From Enterococcus rotai (GTDB taxonomy: Bacteria; Bacillota; Bacilli; Lactobacillales; Enterococcaceae): a stretch of 64,000 bases of DNA. The notes under the pieces are model-generated. The model did no database searches. It saw nothing but the letters and a program-made list of their open reading frames with translations, and was not told the DNA's origin. Position numbers and translations under genes: made by a program. Numbering within the stretch: the stretch's first letter is position 1; each line of letters starts with the position of its first letter. Where the stretch lies: the NCBI RefSeq assembly GCF_001465345.1, contig NZ_CP013655.1, positions 3,223,042-3,287,041 of the forward strand, written 5' to 3'. Shown here in pieces: positions 11,303-20,350 of the stretch.

Positions 11303-11956
11303 CTATTCTATCAGCTCCAACCCTTTTAATCCAGCAATCGAAGCAAGTAAAATAAGCTGCATCATTGTAAGTAATAGAACAAACAAGACTTTATTAACCG
11401 ACCAATCAAAAAAAATAAGTTGGATGGTTTGGACCGGTTTTGTAAATAAATGAACACTGTGCAAGCGATCAAATCGTCCAACAAAAATAGCTAAACTAGA
11501 CAAGAAATTGATCAACACAATCAAAAGTAGCCCTTGCCATTTTTTCTTTAAGATATTTCTTTGAAAACTTTCATTAATTACTGTAATAACGGTCGCCATC
11601 CCTAAAAATCCATAAACACAAATTCCAATCGTCAATAAACTAAAAGATAACCAATCAGAAAGCGACTGACCAAATATCTGATTCATTCCTTGATAGATCG
11701 ATAACCGTTCTAAATGAAAAAAGTCCGTAAATAAATAAGGTGCATTTGGATAAAATAATAGCCAAAACGAGCCTAAAAGGAGAAACATTCGCCTTCCTAC
11801 TTGTTTAAAATGAAAACTAATTTCAAGCGGAATATAAGCCAACAAAACATTCAAAGCCATGAAATGGTACATTTTAGCAAAAAATAGCATATACACACAA
11901 TAAAAGAGAGTTACGATCCGAATTGACCAACGATACGTTTGAACCAAGTATTTCAC
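11303..11956 (-). CDS. DUF1361 membrane protein
   Basis: A 217-aa protein with about six hydrophobic segments and the motif FYPNAPYLFTDFFHL near residue 80, typical of DUF1361. The function is unknown. The start is uncertain: GTG at 11956 gives MKYLVQTYRW, while a TTG three codons later lies at better distance from the Shine-Dalgarno-like GGCGGTGA. It reads toward the nucleotidase gene on the same strand, but that gene has its own promoter overlapping this gene's end. The upstream neighbour is divergent. Confidence 0.75.
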   Translation of the reverse strand: MKYLVQTYRWSIRIVTLFYCVYMLFFAKMYHFMALNVLLAYIPLEISFHFKQVGRRMFLLLGSFWLLFYPNAPYLFTDFFHLERLSIYQGMNQIFGQSLSDWLSFSLLTIGICVYGFLGMATVITVINESFQRNILKKKWQGLLLIVLINFLSSLAIFVGRFDRLHSVHLFTKPVQTIQLIFFDWSVNKVLFVLLLTMMQLILLASIAGLKGLELIE

Positions 11957-12015
11957 CGCCCTTTTTTCATTTAGTGTATCACAAAGAATTTATTTTCAAA
12001 CATTTTCTTGAAAAC

Positions 12016-12043
12016 TTGTCATTCTGCTATTTTATGCTAGACT
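12016..12043 (+). promoter_or_regulatory. Promoter of the HAD phosphatase gene
   Basis: TTGTCA (12016-12021), 16-bp spacer, TAGACT (12038-12043), about 30 nt ahead of the TTG start codon. Confidence 0.6.
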
Positions 12044-12075
12044 TAGTTAAAGAAAACTTTCCGGGAGGAACGATT

Positions 12076-12885
12076 TTGAAAAAATTAATTGCAATCGACT
12101 TAGATGGTACAACGTTAAATGCACAATCTTTAATTAGTGCAACAACTGAAAAAGCTTTAAAAAATGCGATGGCGCATGGTCATTATGTCAGCATAGTCAC
12201 TGGTCGTCCTTATCGAATGAGCGGTCAATTTTACCGCCAATTAGGCCTAGCTACACCAATGGTCAATTTCAATGGCGCTCTCGTTCATATGCCTGAAAAA
12301 CAATGGGCAGATGAATTGGAAACTGGGATCCAGCGAGATTTAGTATTTGATATTTTAGCTCAAAAGAAAGCGTTAAATCTTGATTTTGTTGCTGCAGAAA
12401 ATAAAGAAACGTTTTATATTGATAGTTTAGATTACTTCGATTCAGCTTTTTTTGCATCAGAAGCAACCGAAAACAACCTATTGACTGCTAAAAATTTAAT
12501 TACCGATCCGACTTCTATGATGGTTCGGACATCAAAAGATCAGGCTGCACTTGTCTCAGATTCTTTGATGAAGCAATATGGTGATTATGTTGATGTCCGA
12601 ACTTGGGGCGGACCAACACCTATTTTAGAGATCGTTTCTAAAGGTATCCAAAAAGCAAAAGGCGTGGAACAAGTTGCTAAATACCTAGACGTGAAGCGTT
12701 CAGACATTATCGCATTTGGTGATGAACATAATGATGAAGAGATGTTGGATTATGTTGGTTGGGGCGTTGCAATGAAAAATGCCACTGATCAAATCAAGTC
12801 CGTAGCCAATGATATCACTGAGAAAACCAATGATGAAGATGGCTTAGCCGATTATTTAGAACGATATTTAGATATAAAAAAATAG
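12076..12885 (+). CDS. Cof-type HAD-superfamily sugar-phosphate phosphatase
   Basis: A 269-aa HAD hydrolase of the Cof (class IIB) type, which dephosphorylates sugar phosphates or related metabolites in the cytosol. Motif I is DLDGTTL near residue 8, motif II is the VTGRP segment, and motif IV is FGDEHNDEEML near residue 215. The start is a TTG at 12076 (MKKLIAIDLDG) with GGGAGG 9 nt upstream; longer readings add a non-conserved N terminus running back over the promoter. The substrate cannot be inferred. A strong terminator follows. Confidence 0.88.
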   Translation: MKKLIAIDLDGTTLNAQSLISATTEKALKNAMAHGHYVSIVTGRPYRMSGQFYRQLGLATPMVNFNGALVHMPEKQWADELETGIQRDLVFDILAQKKALNLDFVAAENKETFYIDSLDYFDSAFFASEATENNLLTAKNLITDPTSMMVRTSKDQAALVSDSLMKQYGDYVDVRTWGGPTPILEIVSKGIQKAKGVEQVAKYLDVKRSDIIAFGDEHNDEEMLDYVGWGVAMKNATDQIKSVANDITEKTNDEDGLADYLERYLDIKK

Positions 12886-12904
12886 TAGCTATTTATTTGC
12901 ATTT

Positions 12905-12954
12905 AGGCTGTCAACCAAAAGTGAAAATCACTTTTGGTTGACAGCCTATTTTTT
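12905..12954 (+). terminator. Intrinsic terminator after the HAD gene
   Basis: A near-perfect 19-bp stem (AGGCTGTCAACCAAAAGTG and its complement) followed by TTTTTT. It ends immediately before the -35 of the next promoter. Confidence 0.92.
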
Positions 12955-12960
12955 ACATCT

Positions 12961-13003
12961 TTGACAAAATTTAACTCTCTTGCTAAAATAAGAACATACG
13001 TTC
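12961..13003 (+). promoter_or_regulatory. Promoter with LexA (SOS) box for the radical-SAM repair pair
   Basis: TTGACA (12961-12966), 17-bp spacer, TAAAAT (12984-12989). GAACATACGTTC (12992-13003) follows directly, overlapping the expected transcription start. It matches the Gram-positive LexA/DinR core GAAC-N4-GTTC exactly. LexA bound there would block the promoter, so the two downstream genes should be induced by DNA damage. Confidence 0.82.
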
Positions 13004-13030
13004 GATTGCGAATTAGAAAAGAGGGTTAAA

Positions 13031-14344
13031 ATGGAGCTAGCTAAAAAAATAGAGATTCTTGCTGAATCTGCAAAATATGATGTTTCATGCTCAAGTAGTG
13101 GTGTTACTGATAATACACGAAACGGAACTGTAGGTAGCACTTCAGCCGCCGGTATTTGCCATTCTTTCACAAGTGACGGACGTTGTGTTTCACTTTTGAA
13201 ACTACTTTTCACAAACGCATGTATTTTTGACTGTCATTACTGTATCAATAGAAAATCCAATACGATTCCCAGAGCAACCTTTACGCCACAAGAGGTTGCA
13301 GACTTAACCATGGATTTTTATATGCGTAACTATATTGAAGGGCTTTTCTTAAGTTCGGCTATCATTAAAAATGTTGATTACACAAGTGAATTATTAATCA
13401 AAACGTTAAAGATTTTGCGTTACGAAAAAGGCTTTAAAGGTTACATCCATGTCAAAGCAATTCCTGGAGCAGATGAAAAGCTAATTGAAGAATTAGGGTA
13501 TTTGGCCGATCGAATGAGCATTAATGTAGAGCTACCCTCAAGAGAAAGTTTGAAACTGTTAGCACCGGATAAGGAGCCATTTGCCTTATACAAGCCAATG
13601 AAACAAATCACACAGAAAAAACATGAATTAGCTCAAGTTCCAGCTTTAAGAAAACAAGCAAGCTTTGTCCCCGCAGGTCAATCCACTCAGATGATTATTG
13701 GGGCATCACCAGAAAGTGATCATGCTATTGTCAAAATTGCGGAAACTCTTTATCAAAAATACGAATTAAAAAGAGTCTATTACTCAGCGTACATTCCGGT
13801 AAATCAAGATTCCTTATTACCAGCAATCACAACTGACCCACCTTTATTACGAGAGCACCGTCTGTATCAAGCGGACTGGCTCCTGCGTTTCTACCGATTT
13901 TCTGCAGATGAAATCTTGTCTGAAGATAAACCAAATTTTAATTTATATCTTGATCCCAAAGCCAATTGGGCCGTTCAGCATTATGAGCAATTTCCGATTG
14001 ATGTCCAAACAGCCTCATATGACCAATTGCTACGGATTCCTGGAATCGGTCCTAAAAGTGCTCTTAATATTCTAAAAGCGCGGAAATATTATCAATTGCA
14101 TCTCTCTGATTTAAAAAAATTAGGTGTCGTGATTAAACGAGCACAATATTTCGTCAGCTGTAACGGTGCTCGCCAGGCTGGGCTTATTCATGATCCTGAA
14201 TGGGTCATCGCTTCCCTAATTTCATCTCGCCAATACGAAACATTAAAACAGGTCAATAGCCAGTCAAGGCAAGAACAACTCACTTTATTTGACGTAGAAC
14301 GGTTTGAAACAACGAAACGAAAGGAAGCTCGTTATGCAAATTGA
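13031..14344 (+). CDS. Radical SAM protein, putative DNA modification/repair
   Basis: A 437-aa radical SAM enzyme. It has the cluster motif CIFDCHYC (C64, C68, C71; CX3CX2C). Near residue 335 comes a helix-hairpin-helix (LLRIPGIGPKSALNIL) of the kind that binds DNA. The composition matches the family usually labelled putative DNA modification/repair radical SAM protein, which is nearly always adjacent to a DUF4130 partner, as here. The reaction is unknown. The start ATG at 13031 has AAAGAGGG upstream. The LexA box over the promoter supports a role in the DNA-damage response. Its last codons overlap the next gene by 11 nt. Confidence 0.9.
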   Translation: MELAKKIEILAESAKYDVSCSSSGVTDNTRNGTVGSTSAAGICHSFTSDGRCVSLLKLLFTNACIFDCHYCINRKSNTIPRATFTPQEVADLTMDFYMRNYIEGLFLSSAIIKNVDYTSELLIKTLKILRYEKGFKGYIHVKAIPGADEKLIEELGYLADRMSINVELPSRESLKLLAPDKEPFALYKPMKQITQKKHELAQVPALRKQASFVPAGQSTQMIIGASPESDHAIVKIAETLYQKYELKRVYYSAYIPVNQDSLLPAITTDPPLLREHRLYQADWLLRFYRFSADEILSEDKPNFNLYLDPKANWAVQHYEQFPIDVQTASYDQLLRIPGIGPKSALNILKARKYYQLHLSDLKKLGVVIKRAQYFVSCNGARQAGLIHDPEWVIASLISSRQYETLKQVNSQSRQEQLTLFDVERFETTKRKEARYAN

Positions 14345-15083
14345 AGAAACAACTGAAGTTTGGGAGTATGACGGCAGTTTTCATGGATTTTTAACAATTG
14401 TCTATCATGCTTTTAAAAAAAGACAGTTCCCAGAAATTATTTTAACCCCGGATACTGCTGTTGAAAGTTTGTTTCTCAGTCATTGGATCTCAACCGATAC
14501 AGCTTTGGCTCATAAAATGTACAAACGGCTACTTACTCGCTTGAGACAAGAAAATAGTCAGTTTATTATTGATGGGTTTTATTGTTCCTTAAAAGAAAAA
14601 GAACGATTTTTACTTGATGCGATTCAAATTGCTTTAGAATCAAAAGACTTGCTGTTAAATCATCTTGGACATCCATCTATTTTAGCCTTACAAAATGCCT
14701 TAAAGTCTCTTTTTGGTGAAGTTCACTTGTTCACAGGATTTATTCGTTTTGAATACATAGGAGAGCTACTTTATAGCACGATTGCGCCAAAACATTTTTC
14801 ATTGCCTTACCTATGTCCCCATTTTGCCAAACGATATCCGCAAGAAATGATTATGATCTATGACGAAACACATCGTTTACTTGGTATTATTGAACATGGA
14901 GAAATTAGTTTCATTGAAAACAGTGAGCCTCCAACTTTTCATACAAAAGAGAGTGAACAAGAAATCCAAGATTATTGGCGTTCGTTCCTACAAGCCATTA
15001 CCATTCAAGAACGAAAAAACGAACGAGCTCAGTTGTCACATTTACCTAAACGCTATCGTCATCATATGGTTGATTTCAATTAA
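14334..15083 (+). CDS. DUF4130 protein, partner of the radical SAM protein
   Basis: A 249-aa protein with the DUF4130 opening WEYDGSFHGFLTIVYHAF and the mid-region FTGFIRFEYIG...LPYLCPHFAKRYP. It has the length and order of the putative DNA metabolism family that pairs with the upstream radical SAM enzyme. The start is the ATG at 14334 with GGAAG 6 nt upstream; the ATG at 14304 would overlap the radical SAM gene by 41 nt. The tight overlap implies translational coupling and joint SOS control. The catalytic role is not known. Confidence 0.87.
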   Translation: MQIEETTEVWEYDGSFHGFLTIVYHAFKKRQFPEIILTPDTAVESLFLSHWISTDTALAHKMYKRLLTRLRQENSQFIIDGFYCSLKEKERFLLDAIQIALESKDLLLNHLGHPSILALQNALKSLFGEVHLFTGFIRFEYIGELLYSTIAPKHFSLPYLCPHFAKRYPQEMIMIYDETHRLLGIIEHGEISFIENSEPPTFHTKESEQEIQDYWRSFLQAITIQERKNERAQLSHLPKRYRHHMVDFN

Positions 15084-15091
15084 TCTAGTAT

Positions 15092-15152
15092 TAAAAAAAA
15101 TGAGGTGGGCTTTGGACATAACTCTGCGAGTCATATTCAAAGCCCACCTCAT
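15092..15152 (-). terminator. Intrinsic terminator of the Phd-like gene
   Basis: A 15-bp perfect stem (ATGAGGTGGGCTTTG and its complement) with eight Ts following on the minus strand. The plus side lacks a T-run, so it mainly serves the leftward gene, though the hairpin would also form in transcripts of the DUF4130 gene. Confidence 0.8.
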
Positions 15153-15173
15153 CTAATAAGATTGATCAGCCAT

Positions 15174-15668
15174 TTAATTCATTCTAAGATGAATTTTTTT
15201 CACAATTATTTTATCTGATAAATGGGATTGATTACTTTGTTCTCCAATCACCTCAGCAAAAATATTGGTCCGGTCTTCTTTTTTCTGTAACTGATACTCG
15301 ATTTTTCCAGTTTCATTCAATTCATTCATCATTTCACTATAGTCGTCTACTTCGATTTTCCGAGTAATAAAGCCTAGTGAAACTAATTGATCATCTAGAT
15401 TTTTAGAAGATATTAGGGACCCAAAAGCAATTTTTTGACGGATCTCTTGATTTAATTCTGAGATTTTTACCTCTTGACCTTGTTCAGCTTTTTTTTTCTT
15501 GATCAATGCTTCGTATTGTTCAACACTCAACATGACACCAGCAACTTTTTTTCTATTATAAATATACACGCCGGAATTCGTTTCTTTTGCTGTTTCAAAA
15601 ATCGTCATAGGAGATTGCTTCACATCTGTAACTGAAAATGCTATGTCTTTTTTCACTTTATTTTTCAT
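15174..15668 (-). CDS. Orphan Phd/YefM-like antitoxin-domain protein
   Basis: A 164-aa protein. Residues about 8-60 (FSVTDVKQSPMTIFETAKET, then GVYIYNRKKVAGVMLSVEQYEALIKK) look like the DNA-binding fold of Phd/YefM antitoxins. The remaining 100 residues are charged and match nothing I recognise. There is no toxin gene on either side: the upstream gap leads to purD, and downstream is the convergent DUF4130 gene. It may be a stand-alone regulator or the remnant of a toxin-antitoxin pair. The ATG at 15668 has GGAAGGGAAG upstream. Confidence 0.7.
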   Translation of the reverse strand: MKNKVKKDIAFSVTDVKQSPMTIFETAKETNSGVYIYNRKKVAGVMLSVEQYEALIKKKKAEQGQEVKISELNQEIRQKIAFGSLISSKNLDDQLVSLGFITRKIEVDDYSEMMNELNETGKIEYQLQKKEDRTNIFAEVIGEQSNQSHLSDKIIVKKIHLRMN

Positions 15669-15865
15669 TGTTCAACTTCCCTTCCAGATGATTATATCAT
15701 ACAGAATTTTAGTGTGAAGGGCATTTTGCGATTGTTGCTCTTTTAGTTAGGTGAATTTTAGGTAACAAAAAAGAAGTAACGTTACTAAAGCTCAAAGAGT
15801 TTTAATAATGTCACTTAAAAACCGAATATACAGTGTAAAAAAGTCAGTATCTTCCAATTGCCACC

Positions 15866-17140
15866 TTAACCTGCTGGATTGATCCCTTTGAATCCAATGT
15901 CATCCCGATAAAAGGTCCCCGTAGTATCAACTGTATCCAAAACCTTGTATACTGCCTCTTGTGCTTGCTTCAAGGTTTCTCCGCTAGCTTCAACAAGGTA
16001 AATTCGTCCGCCATTTGAAATGAGCTGACCGCCTTCTTCTTTTACTCCTGCATAATAAACTTGTTCCGTTTCAATAGTGGAAAAATCAGGAATCAGATGA
16101 TTTTTTTCATACTGATTAGGATAGCCATTTGCTGCGACTACTACACCTAAACTGTATCCTGTTTGTTTCCATTTAATATTTGGTTGCTTACCATTTACTA
16201 AATCATCGATGACTTGGGCAAAATCGCTTTCTAAACGTTGTAGGACAACCTGGGTTTCTGGATCACCAAAACGAGCGTTAAATTCAATCACCTTTGGTCC
16301 CGTCTGGGTAGCAATCAAGCCAGCATATAAAATCCCTGTAAATGCTCTGCCTTCAGCTACCATCCCTTGGGCTGTCGGTTTTAGAATCGTTGCAATTGCT
16401 TCTGCAACTAACTCATCAGAAATTTGTGGTACAGGGCTATAAGCGCCCATCCCGCCCGTGTTCGGACCAAGATCATTTTCATAGGCTCGTTTATGATCTT
16501 GAGCAATCACCATCGGATAAACTTCTTGATTTCGAACAAAAGCCAATAAAGAAAATTCTTCTCCAGCTAAAAACTCTTCAATGACAACTTTGGCACCACT
16601 TGAACCAAACTTATTTTCTTCCAGCATCTCTTTTAAAGCTTCAATGGCTACTTCGACTGTCTCAGCTACTACAACGCCTTTGCCAGCTGCTAAACCATCC
16701 GCTTTAATAACAATTGGTGCTCCTTGTTCAAGGACGTAGGCTTGAGCTTTCGCAAAATCAAAGAACGTTCGATGGGCTGCTGTTGGTATATTGTATTTAT
16801 TCATGATTGTTTTGGCAAAATCTTTAGAACCTTCGATAAAAGCTGCGGCTTTAAGTGGACCAAATGCCTTTAAACCACTAGCTGAAAAATCATCCACGAT
16901 ACCATTTAGTAATGGTATTTCAGGACCGACAAATGTCCAGTCTACATTATTTTCTTTTGCAAATTGAATTAAGCTCGCGTGATCATCTTCTGCAATATCT
17001 ACTATTTGAATGCCATCTTTTTTCATTCCAGCATTGCCCATAGCACAAAATACGGTTGTAACTTTCGGACTTTGAATCAGCTTTTGCGCAATTGTGTGTT
17101 CTCTGCCGCCACTTCCAATGACTAAAATCGTTAATCCCAT
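15866..17140 (-). CDS. purD: Phosphoribosylamine--glycine ligase
   Basis: Second step of purine synthesis: joins glycine to phosphoribosylamine using ATP. The protein is 424 aa. It has an N-terminal GSGGREHTIAQKL loop, the ATP-grasp core with KADGLAAGKGVVVA near residue 145, GPNTGGMGAYSP, and EFNARFGDPETQ. It is the last gene of the purC-S-Q-L-F-M-N-H-D operon and starts 12 nt after purH. No strong terminator is visible in the 190 nt after it; only a short AGTAACGTTACT palindrome before a T-run. Confidence 0.97.
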   Translation of the reverse strand: MGLTILVIGSGGREHTIAQKLIQSPKVTTVFCAMGNAGMKKDGIQIVDIAEDDHASLIQFAKENNVDWTFVGPEIPLLNGIVDDFSASGLKAFGPLKAAAFIEGSKDFAKTIMNKYNIPTAAHRTFFDFAKAQAYVLEQGAPIVIKADGLAAGKGVVVAETVEVAIEALKEMLEENKFGSSGAKVVIEEFLAGEEFSLLAFVRNQEVYPMVIAQDHKRAYENDLGPNTGGMGAYSPVPQISDELVAEAIATILKPTAQGMVAEGRAFTGILYAGLIATQTGPKVIEFNARFGDPETQVVLQRLESDFAQVIDDLVNGKQPNIKWKQTGYSLGVVVAANGYPNQYEKNHLIPDFSTIETEQVYYAGVKEEGGQLISNGGRIYLVEASGETLKQAQEAVYKVLDTVDTTGTFYRDDIGFKGINPAG

Positions 17141-17152
17141 TGAATTCTCCTT

Positions 17153-18694
17153 TTAATGTCTAAAGTGTCTACTATCAGTAAAGACCATCGTAATACCATA
17201 TTTATCTGCCATCTCGATCGATTCTTGATCCTTTATACTGCCACCTGGTTGAATAATTGCTTTTATCCCATGCTTACCTGCATACTCAACACTATCGCTC
17301 ATTGGGAAAAAAGCATCACTCGCTAACACTGCCTGATCAACTTTAGTCCCAGCTTGATCGATCGCAATTTGAACCGACCCAACGCGATTCATTTGTCCTG
17401 CTCCGATCCCTAATGTTTGCTGACTATTTGCAACAACAATGGCATTGCTTTTTACATGCTTGACTGTTTTCCAAGCGAATTCTAGTGCTTTTAATTCTTC
17501 ACTAGTTGGTTGACGTTTAGTTACTACTTTCCAGTTTTTTGCTTGTTCTTGAACGATATCTTGATTTTGAACTAGCAATCCACCTAAAACTGAAACAAAT
17601 TCGTTTTCGATAGCTTGATCTTTTGCTGAAAAATCTAATGTCATTAAGCGAAGGTTCTTTTTGCTACTTAAAACACTAAAGGCTTCGTCTGAAAAACTCG
17701 GCGCAATAATAATTTCTAGAAATAATTTATGCATTTTTTCAGCCGTTTGTACATCTACTTCACGATTCAACACAATGATACCACCAAAAATCGAAACTGG
17801 ATCTGCTTCATAAGCAGATTGATACGCTTCGTTGATTGTTTCTCCAACGCCAACACCGCAAGGGTTCATATGTTTGACTGCTACGACAGCTGGTTGATCA
17901 AATTCTCTAGAGATGCGAATAGCTGCATCAGCATCTTTAATATTATTATAAGATAATTCTTTACCGTGAAGTTGTTTAGCACTGGCAATTGAAAACGAAA
18001 CGGGTAGTGCATTTTGATAAAAAGCCGCTTGTTGGTGACTATTTTCGCCATAACGCAATTCCTGCTTTAACTCATACGTAAGGGTCAATGTTTCAGTTTC
18101 TTTTTCACCAACAGCCTCCGTCAAATAATTGGCAATTAACGCATCATAGGCTGCTGTGTGACGAAACACTTTTGCTGCCAGCTTTTGTCTTGTCGCGAGG
18201 GTTGTTTCGCCATTTTCAGAAAGCTCTAGTAAGACTTGTTCATAATCTTTTGGATCTACGACCACCGTCACAAATTGATGATTTTTTGCAGCACTTCTTA
18301 ACATGCTTGGTCCACCAATATCAATATTTTCAATCGCTTCTTCTCGTGTTACATCTTCTTTCAAAATTGTTTCTTTAAATGGATAAAGATTTACACAAAC
18401 AAAATCGATTGGCTGAATGCCATGCGCTTCCATCGCTTCCATGTGATGACTCAGATCACGGCGACCTAATAAACCACCATGAATCTTTGGATGTAATGTT
18501 TTTACACGCCCATCCATCATCTCGGGGAAATCTGTTATTTCTTCAATACCGATTGTTGAAACCCCGGCTTGCTCAAGCACCGCTTTGGTCCCACCTGTCG
18601 AAATAATCTCAACACCTTGTTCCACCAATCCTTTAGCAAATGCAATGACACCTGCTTTATCTGAAACACTGATCAACGCTCTTTTCTTTATCAT
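17153..18694 (-). CDS. purH: Bifunctional AICAR transformylase / IMP cyclohydrolase
   Basis: Performs the last two steps to IMP. The 513-aa protein has the N-terminal IMP cyclohydrolase part ([23 protein letters not shown]) and the C-terminal transformylase part with KHMNPCGVG near residue 265 and the final [25 protein letters not shown]. The start is the ATG at 18694, whose A is also the last base of the purN stop codon. AAGGAGAGAG lies upstream. An in-frame TTG directly before it is an alternative start. Confidence 0.97.
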   Translation of the reverse strand: MIKKRALISVSDKAGVIAFAKGLVEQGVEIISTGGTKAVLEQAGVSTIGIEEITDFPEMMDGRVKTLHPKIHGGLLGRRDLSHHMEAMEAHGIQPIDFVCVNLYPFKETILKEDVTREEAIENIDIGGPSMLRSAAKNHQFVTVVVDPKDYEQVLLELSENGETTLATRQKLAAKVFRHTAAYDALIANYLTEAVGEKETETLTLTYELKQELRYGENSHQQAAFYQNALPVSFSIASAKQLHGKELSYNNIKDADAAIRISREFDQPAVVAVKHMNPCGVGVGETINEAYQSAYEADPVSIFGGIIVLNREVDVQTAEKMHKLFLEIIIAPSFSDEAFSVLSSKKNLRLMTLDFSAKDQAIENEFVSVLGGLLVQNQDIVQEQAKNWKVVTKRQPTSEELKALEFAWKTVKHVKSNAIVVANSQQTLGIGAGQMNRVGSVQIAIDQAGTKVDQAVLASDAFFPMSDSVEYAGKHGIKAIIQPGGSIKDQESIEMADKYGITMVFTDSRHFRH

Positions 18695-19275
18695 CAATGA
18701 CTCTCTCCTTGCTGGGTTTTAATAAGTTGGGCCAAAACACTGGGAAATAGCTTATGCTCTATAGTATGGATTTTTTTTTCTAAAGAATCAAGGGTGTCAA
18801 AAGAAGTGATCCTGACTTTTTCTTGCGCTATAATTGGACCAGTATCAACACCGTCATCGACATAATGAATTGTTACACCCGTTTCTGGCACTTCTGCAAG
18901 AAAGGCATCTCTGATTCCGTGTAAACCAGGGAATTCAGGTAATAACGATGGATGAATATTGATCATTCGCTTTGAAAAAACTTCTAACAAAGTCGGTCCA
19001 ATGATTCTCATATAGCCTGCTAAAACGACCAAATCTATTTGTTCTTCCTCAAGTAAATGAAGAATCTCTGCTTCATACATGGCTTTTGACTCAAAATCTT
19101 TCGGTGCAAATGAAATCACTGGAATCGACATGGCTCTTGCTCGCTGAACAACATAAGCATCTTTTTTGTCACAAAATAATAAAGTGATTTCTGCCTCGAT
19201 TTCTCCAGCTGCTACAGCTTCAGCGATTGCTTGAAAATTACTCCCATTACCTGAGGCAAATATCGCTAACTTCAT
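18694..19275 (-). CDS. purN: Phosphoribosylglycinamide formyltransferase
   Basis: Transfers a formyl group from 10-formyl-THF to GAR. At 193 aa it is normal for the family. It has [15 protein letters not shown] at the N terminus, the active-site stretch VLAGYMRI and [14 protein letters not shown], and the loop [13 protein letters not shown]. It lies 2 nt after purM and shares one base with purH, consistent with coupled translation in the operon. Confidence 0.97.
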   Translation of the reverse strand: MKLAIFASGNGSNFQAIAEAVAAGEIEAEITLLFCDKKDAYVVQRARAMSIPVISFAPKDFESKAMYEAEILHLLEEEQIDLVVLAGYMRIIGPTLLEVFSKRMINIHPSLLPEFPGLHGIRDAFLAEVPETGVTIHYVDDGVDTGPIIAQEKVRITSFDTLDSLEKKIHTIEHKLFPSVLAQLIKTQQGESH

Positions 19276-19277
19276 CT

Positions 19278-20318
19278 TTACACCTCTTTAAAAACAACAG
19301 CTTGTTTCGCTTTTTTAGTGATTTTTCCAATAATATGACTTGACTCATCTAGTTCATTTAAAATCGTTTGAACAACACTAACTTTTTCAGGCGAAACAGC
19401 TAAAACCATCCCAATTCCCATATTGAAAATTTCATACATCTCCATTGTTGGGATCTGACCATATTTTTCCAACGTTGTAAAAATGGGTAGCACGGGCCAG
19501 CTGCCAAGCTGTAACTCAGCTGATAGATTTTCTGGAAGCATTCTAGGGATATTTTCAACAAAACCACCACCAGTAATATGAGCAATACCATTCACTAATT
19601 CCTGTTTTATTAGTGGCAGTATTGACTTAACATAAATTTTTGTTGGCGTTAAAAGTACCGAACCCAAAGGCTTTTCATTTAACTCCGGAATTAGACTTTC
19701 TCCAGTAAATTGATGGGTTTTAAAGAAAATTTCCCGCACGAGTGAATACCCGTTTGAATGAATCCCGCTTGAAGATAAGCCAAGAAGAACGTCTCCTTCT
19801 CGAATGTTTTCACCTGTAATCAATTGCCGTTTTTCAGCGATGCCTACAGCAAATCCTGCTAGGTCATAATCATTTTCACCATACATGCCAGGCATTTCAG
19901 CAGTTTCACCGCCAATCAAAGCAGCACCCGCTTGAAGGCATCCTTCGGCGACACCTGCTACCACTTGTTCTAATCTTTCTGGTCGATTTTTTCCAGTCGC
20001 AATATAATCTAAAAAATAAAGCGGCTCAGCACCTTGTGCAACAATATCATTCACGCACATCGCCACACAATCGATCCCAATCGTATCATGTTTGTTTTCT
20101 TGAATCGCCACCATTAATTTGGTTCCCACACCATCTGTCCCCGAGACCAAGACAGGCTCCTTCACTTCCACCGCACTTAAATCAAAACAACCACCAAAAC
20201 CACCTAACGCCCCCATCACACCGATTCGTTCGGTTCGTTTCACATGTTTCTTGATTCTTTCCACGACTTCATAGCCTGCTTCAACATCAACGCCTGCTTT
20301 TGTATAGGCATTTCCCAT
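19278..20318 (-). CDS. purM: Phosphoribosylformylglycinamidine cyclo-ligase
   Basis: Closes the imidazole ring to give AIR with ATP. The 346-aa protein has [14 protein letters not shown], the ATP-site segment [22 protein letters not shown] and [14 protein letters not shown] near residue 180, all family hallmarks. It follows purF by 32 nt and is followed by purN after 2 nt. Confidence 0.97.
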   Translation of the reverse strand: MGNAYTKAGVDVEAGYEVVERIKKHVKRTERIGVMGALGGFGGCFDLSAVEVKEPVLVSGTDGVGTKLMVAIQENKHDTIGIDCVAMCVNDIVAQGAEPLYFLDYIATGKNRPERLEQVVAGVAEGCLQAGAALIGGETAEMPGMYGENDYDLAGFAVGIAEKRQLITGENIREGDVLLGLSSSGIHSNGYSLVREIFFKTHQFTGESLIPELNEKPLGSVLLTPTKIYVKSILPLIKQELVNGIAHITGGGFVENIPRMLPENLSAELQLGSWPVLPIFTTLEKYGQIPTMEMYEIFNMGIGMVLAVSPEKVSVVQTILNELDESSHIIGKITKKAKQAVVFKEV

Positions 20319-20350
20319 TTATGGTTCCTCCTACAATCATTTTCTACTCT

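Noticed and set aside
11923..12075. Longer N terminus for the HAD phosphatase
   Set aside because: It would run through the promoter and ribosome site. The family begins at KKLIAIDLDG.
12946..13212. 88-codon frame antisense to the start of the radical SAM gene
   Set aside because: It overlaps the LexA-controlled promoter and the conserved N terminus of a well-supported gene, and resembles no protein.
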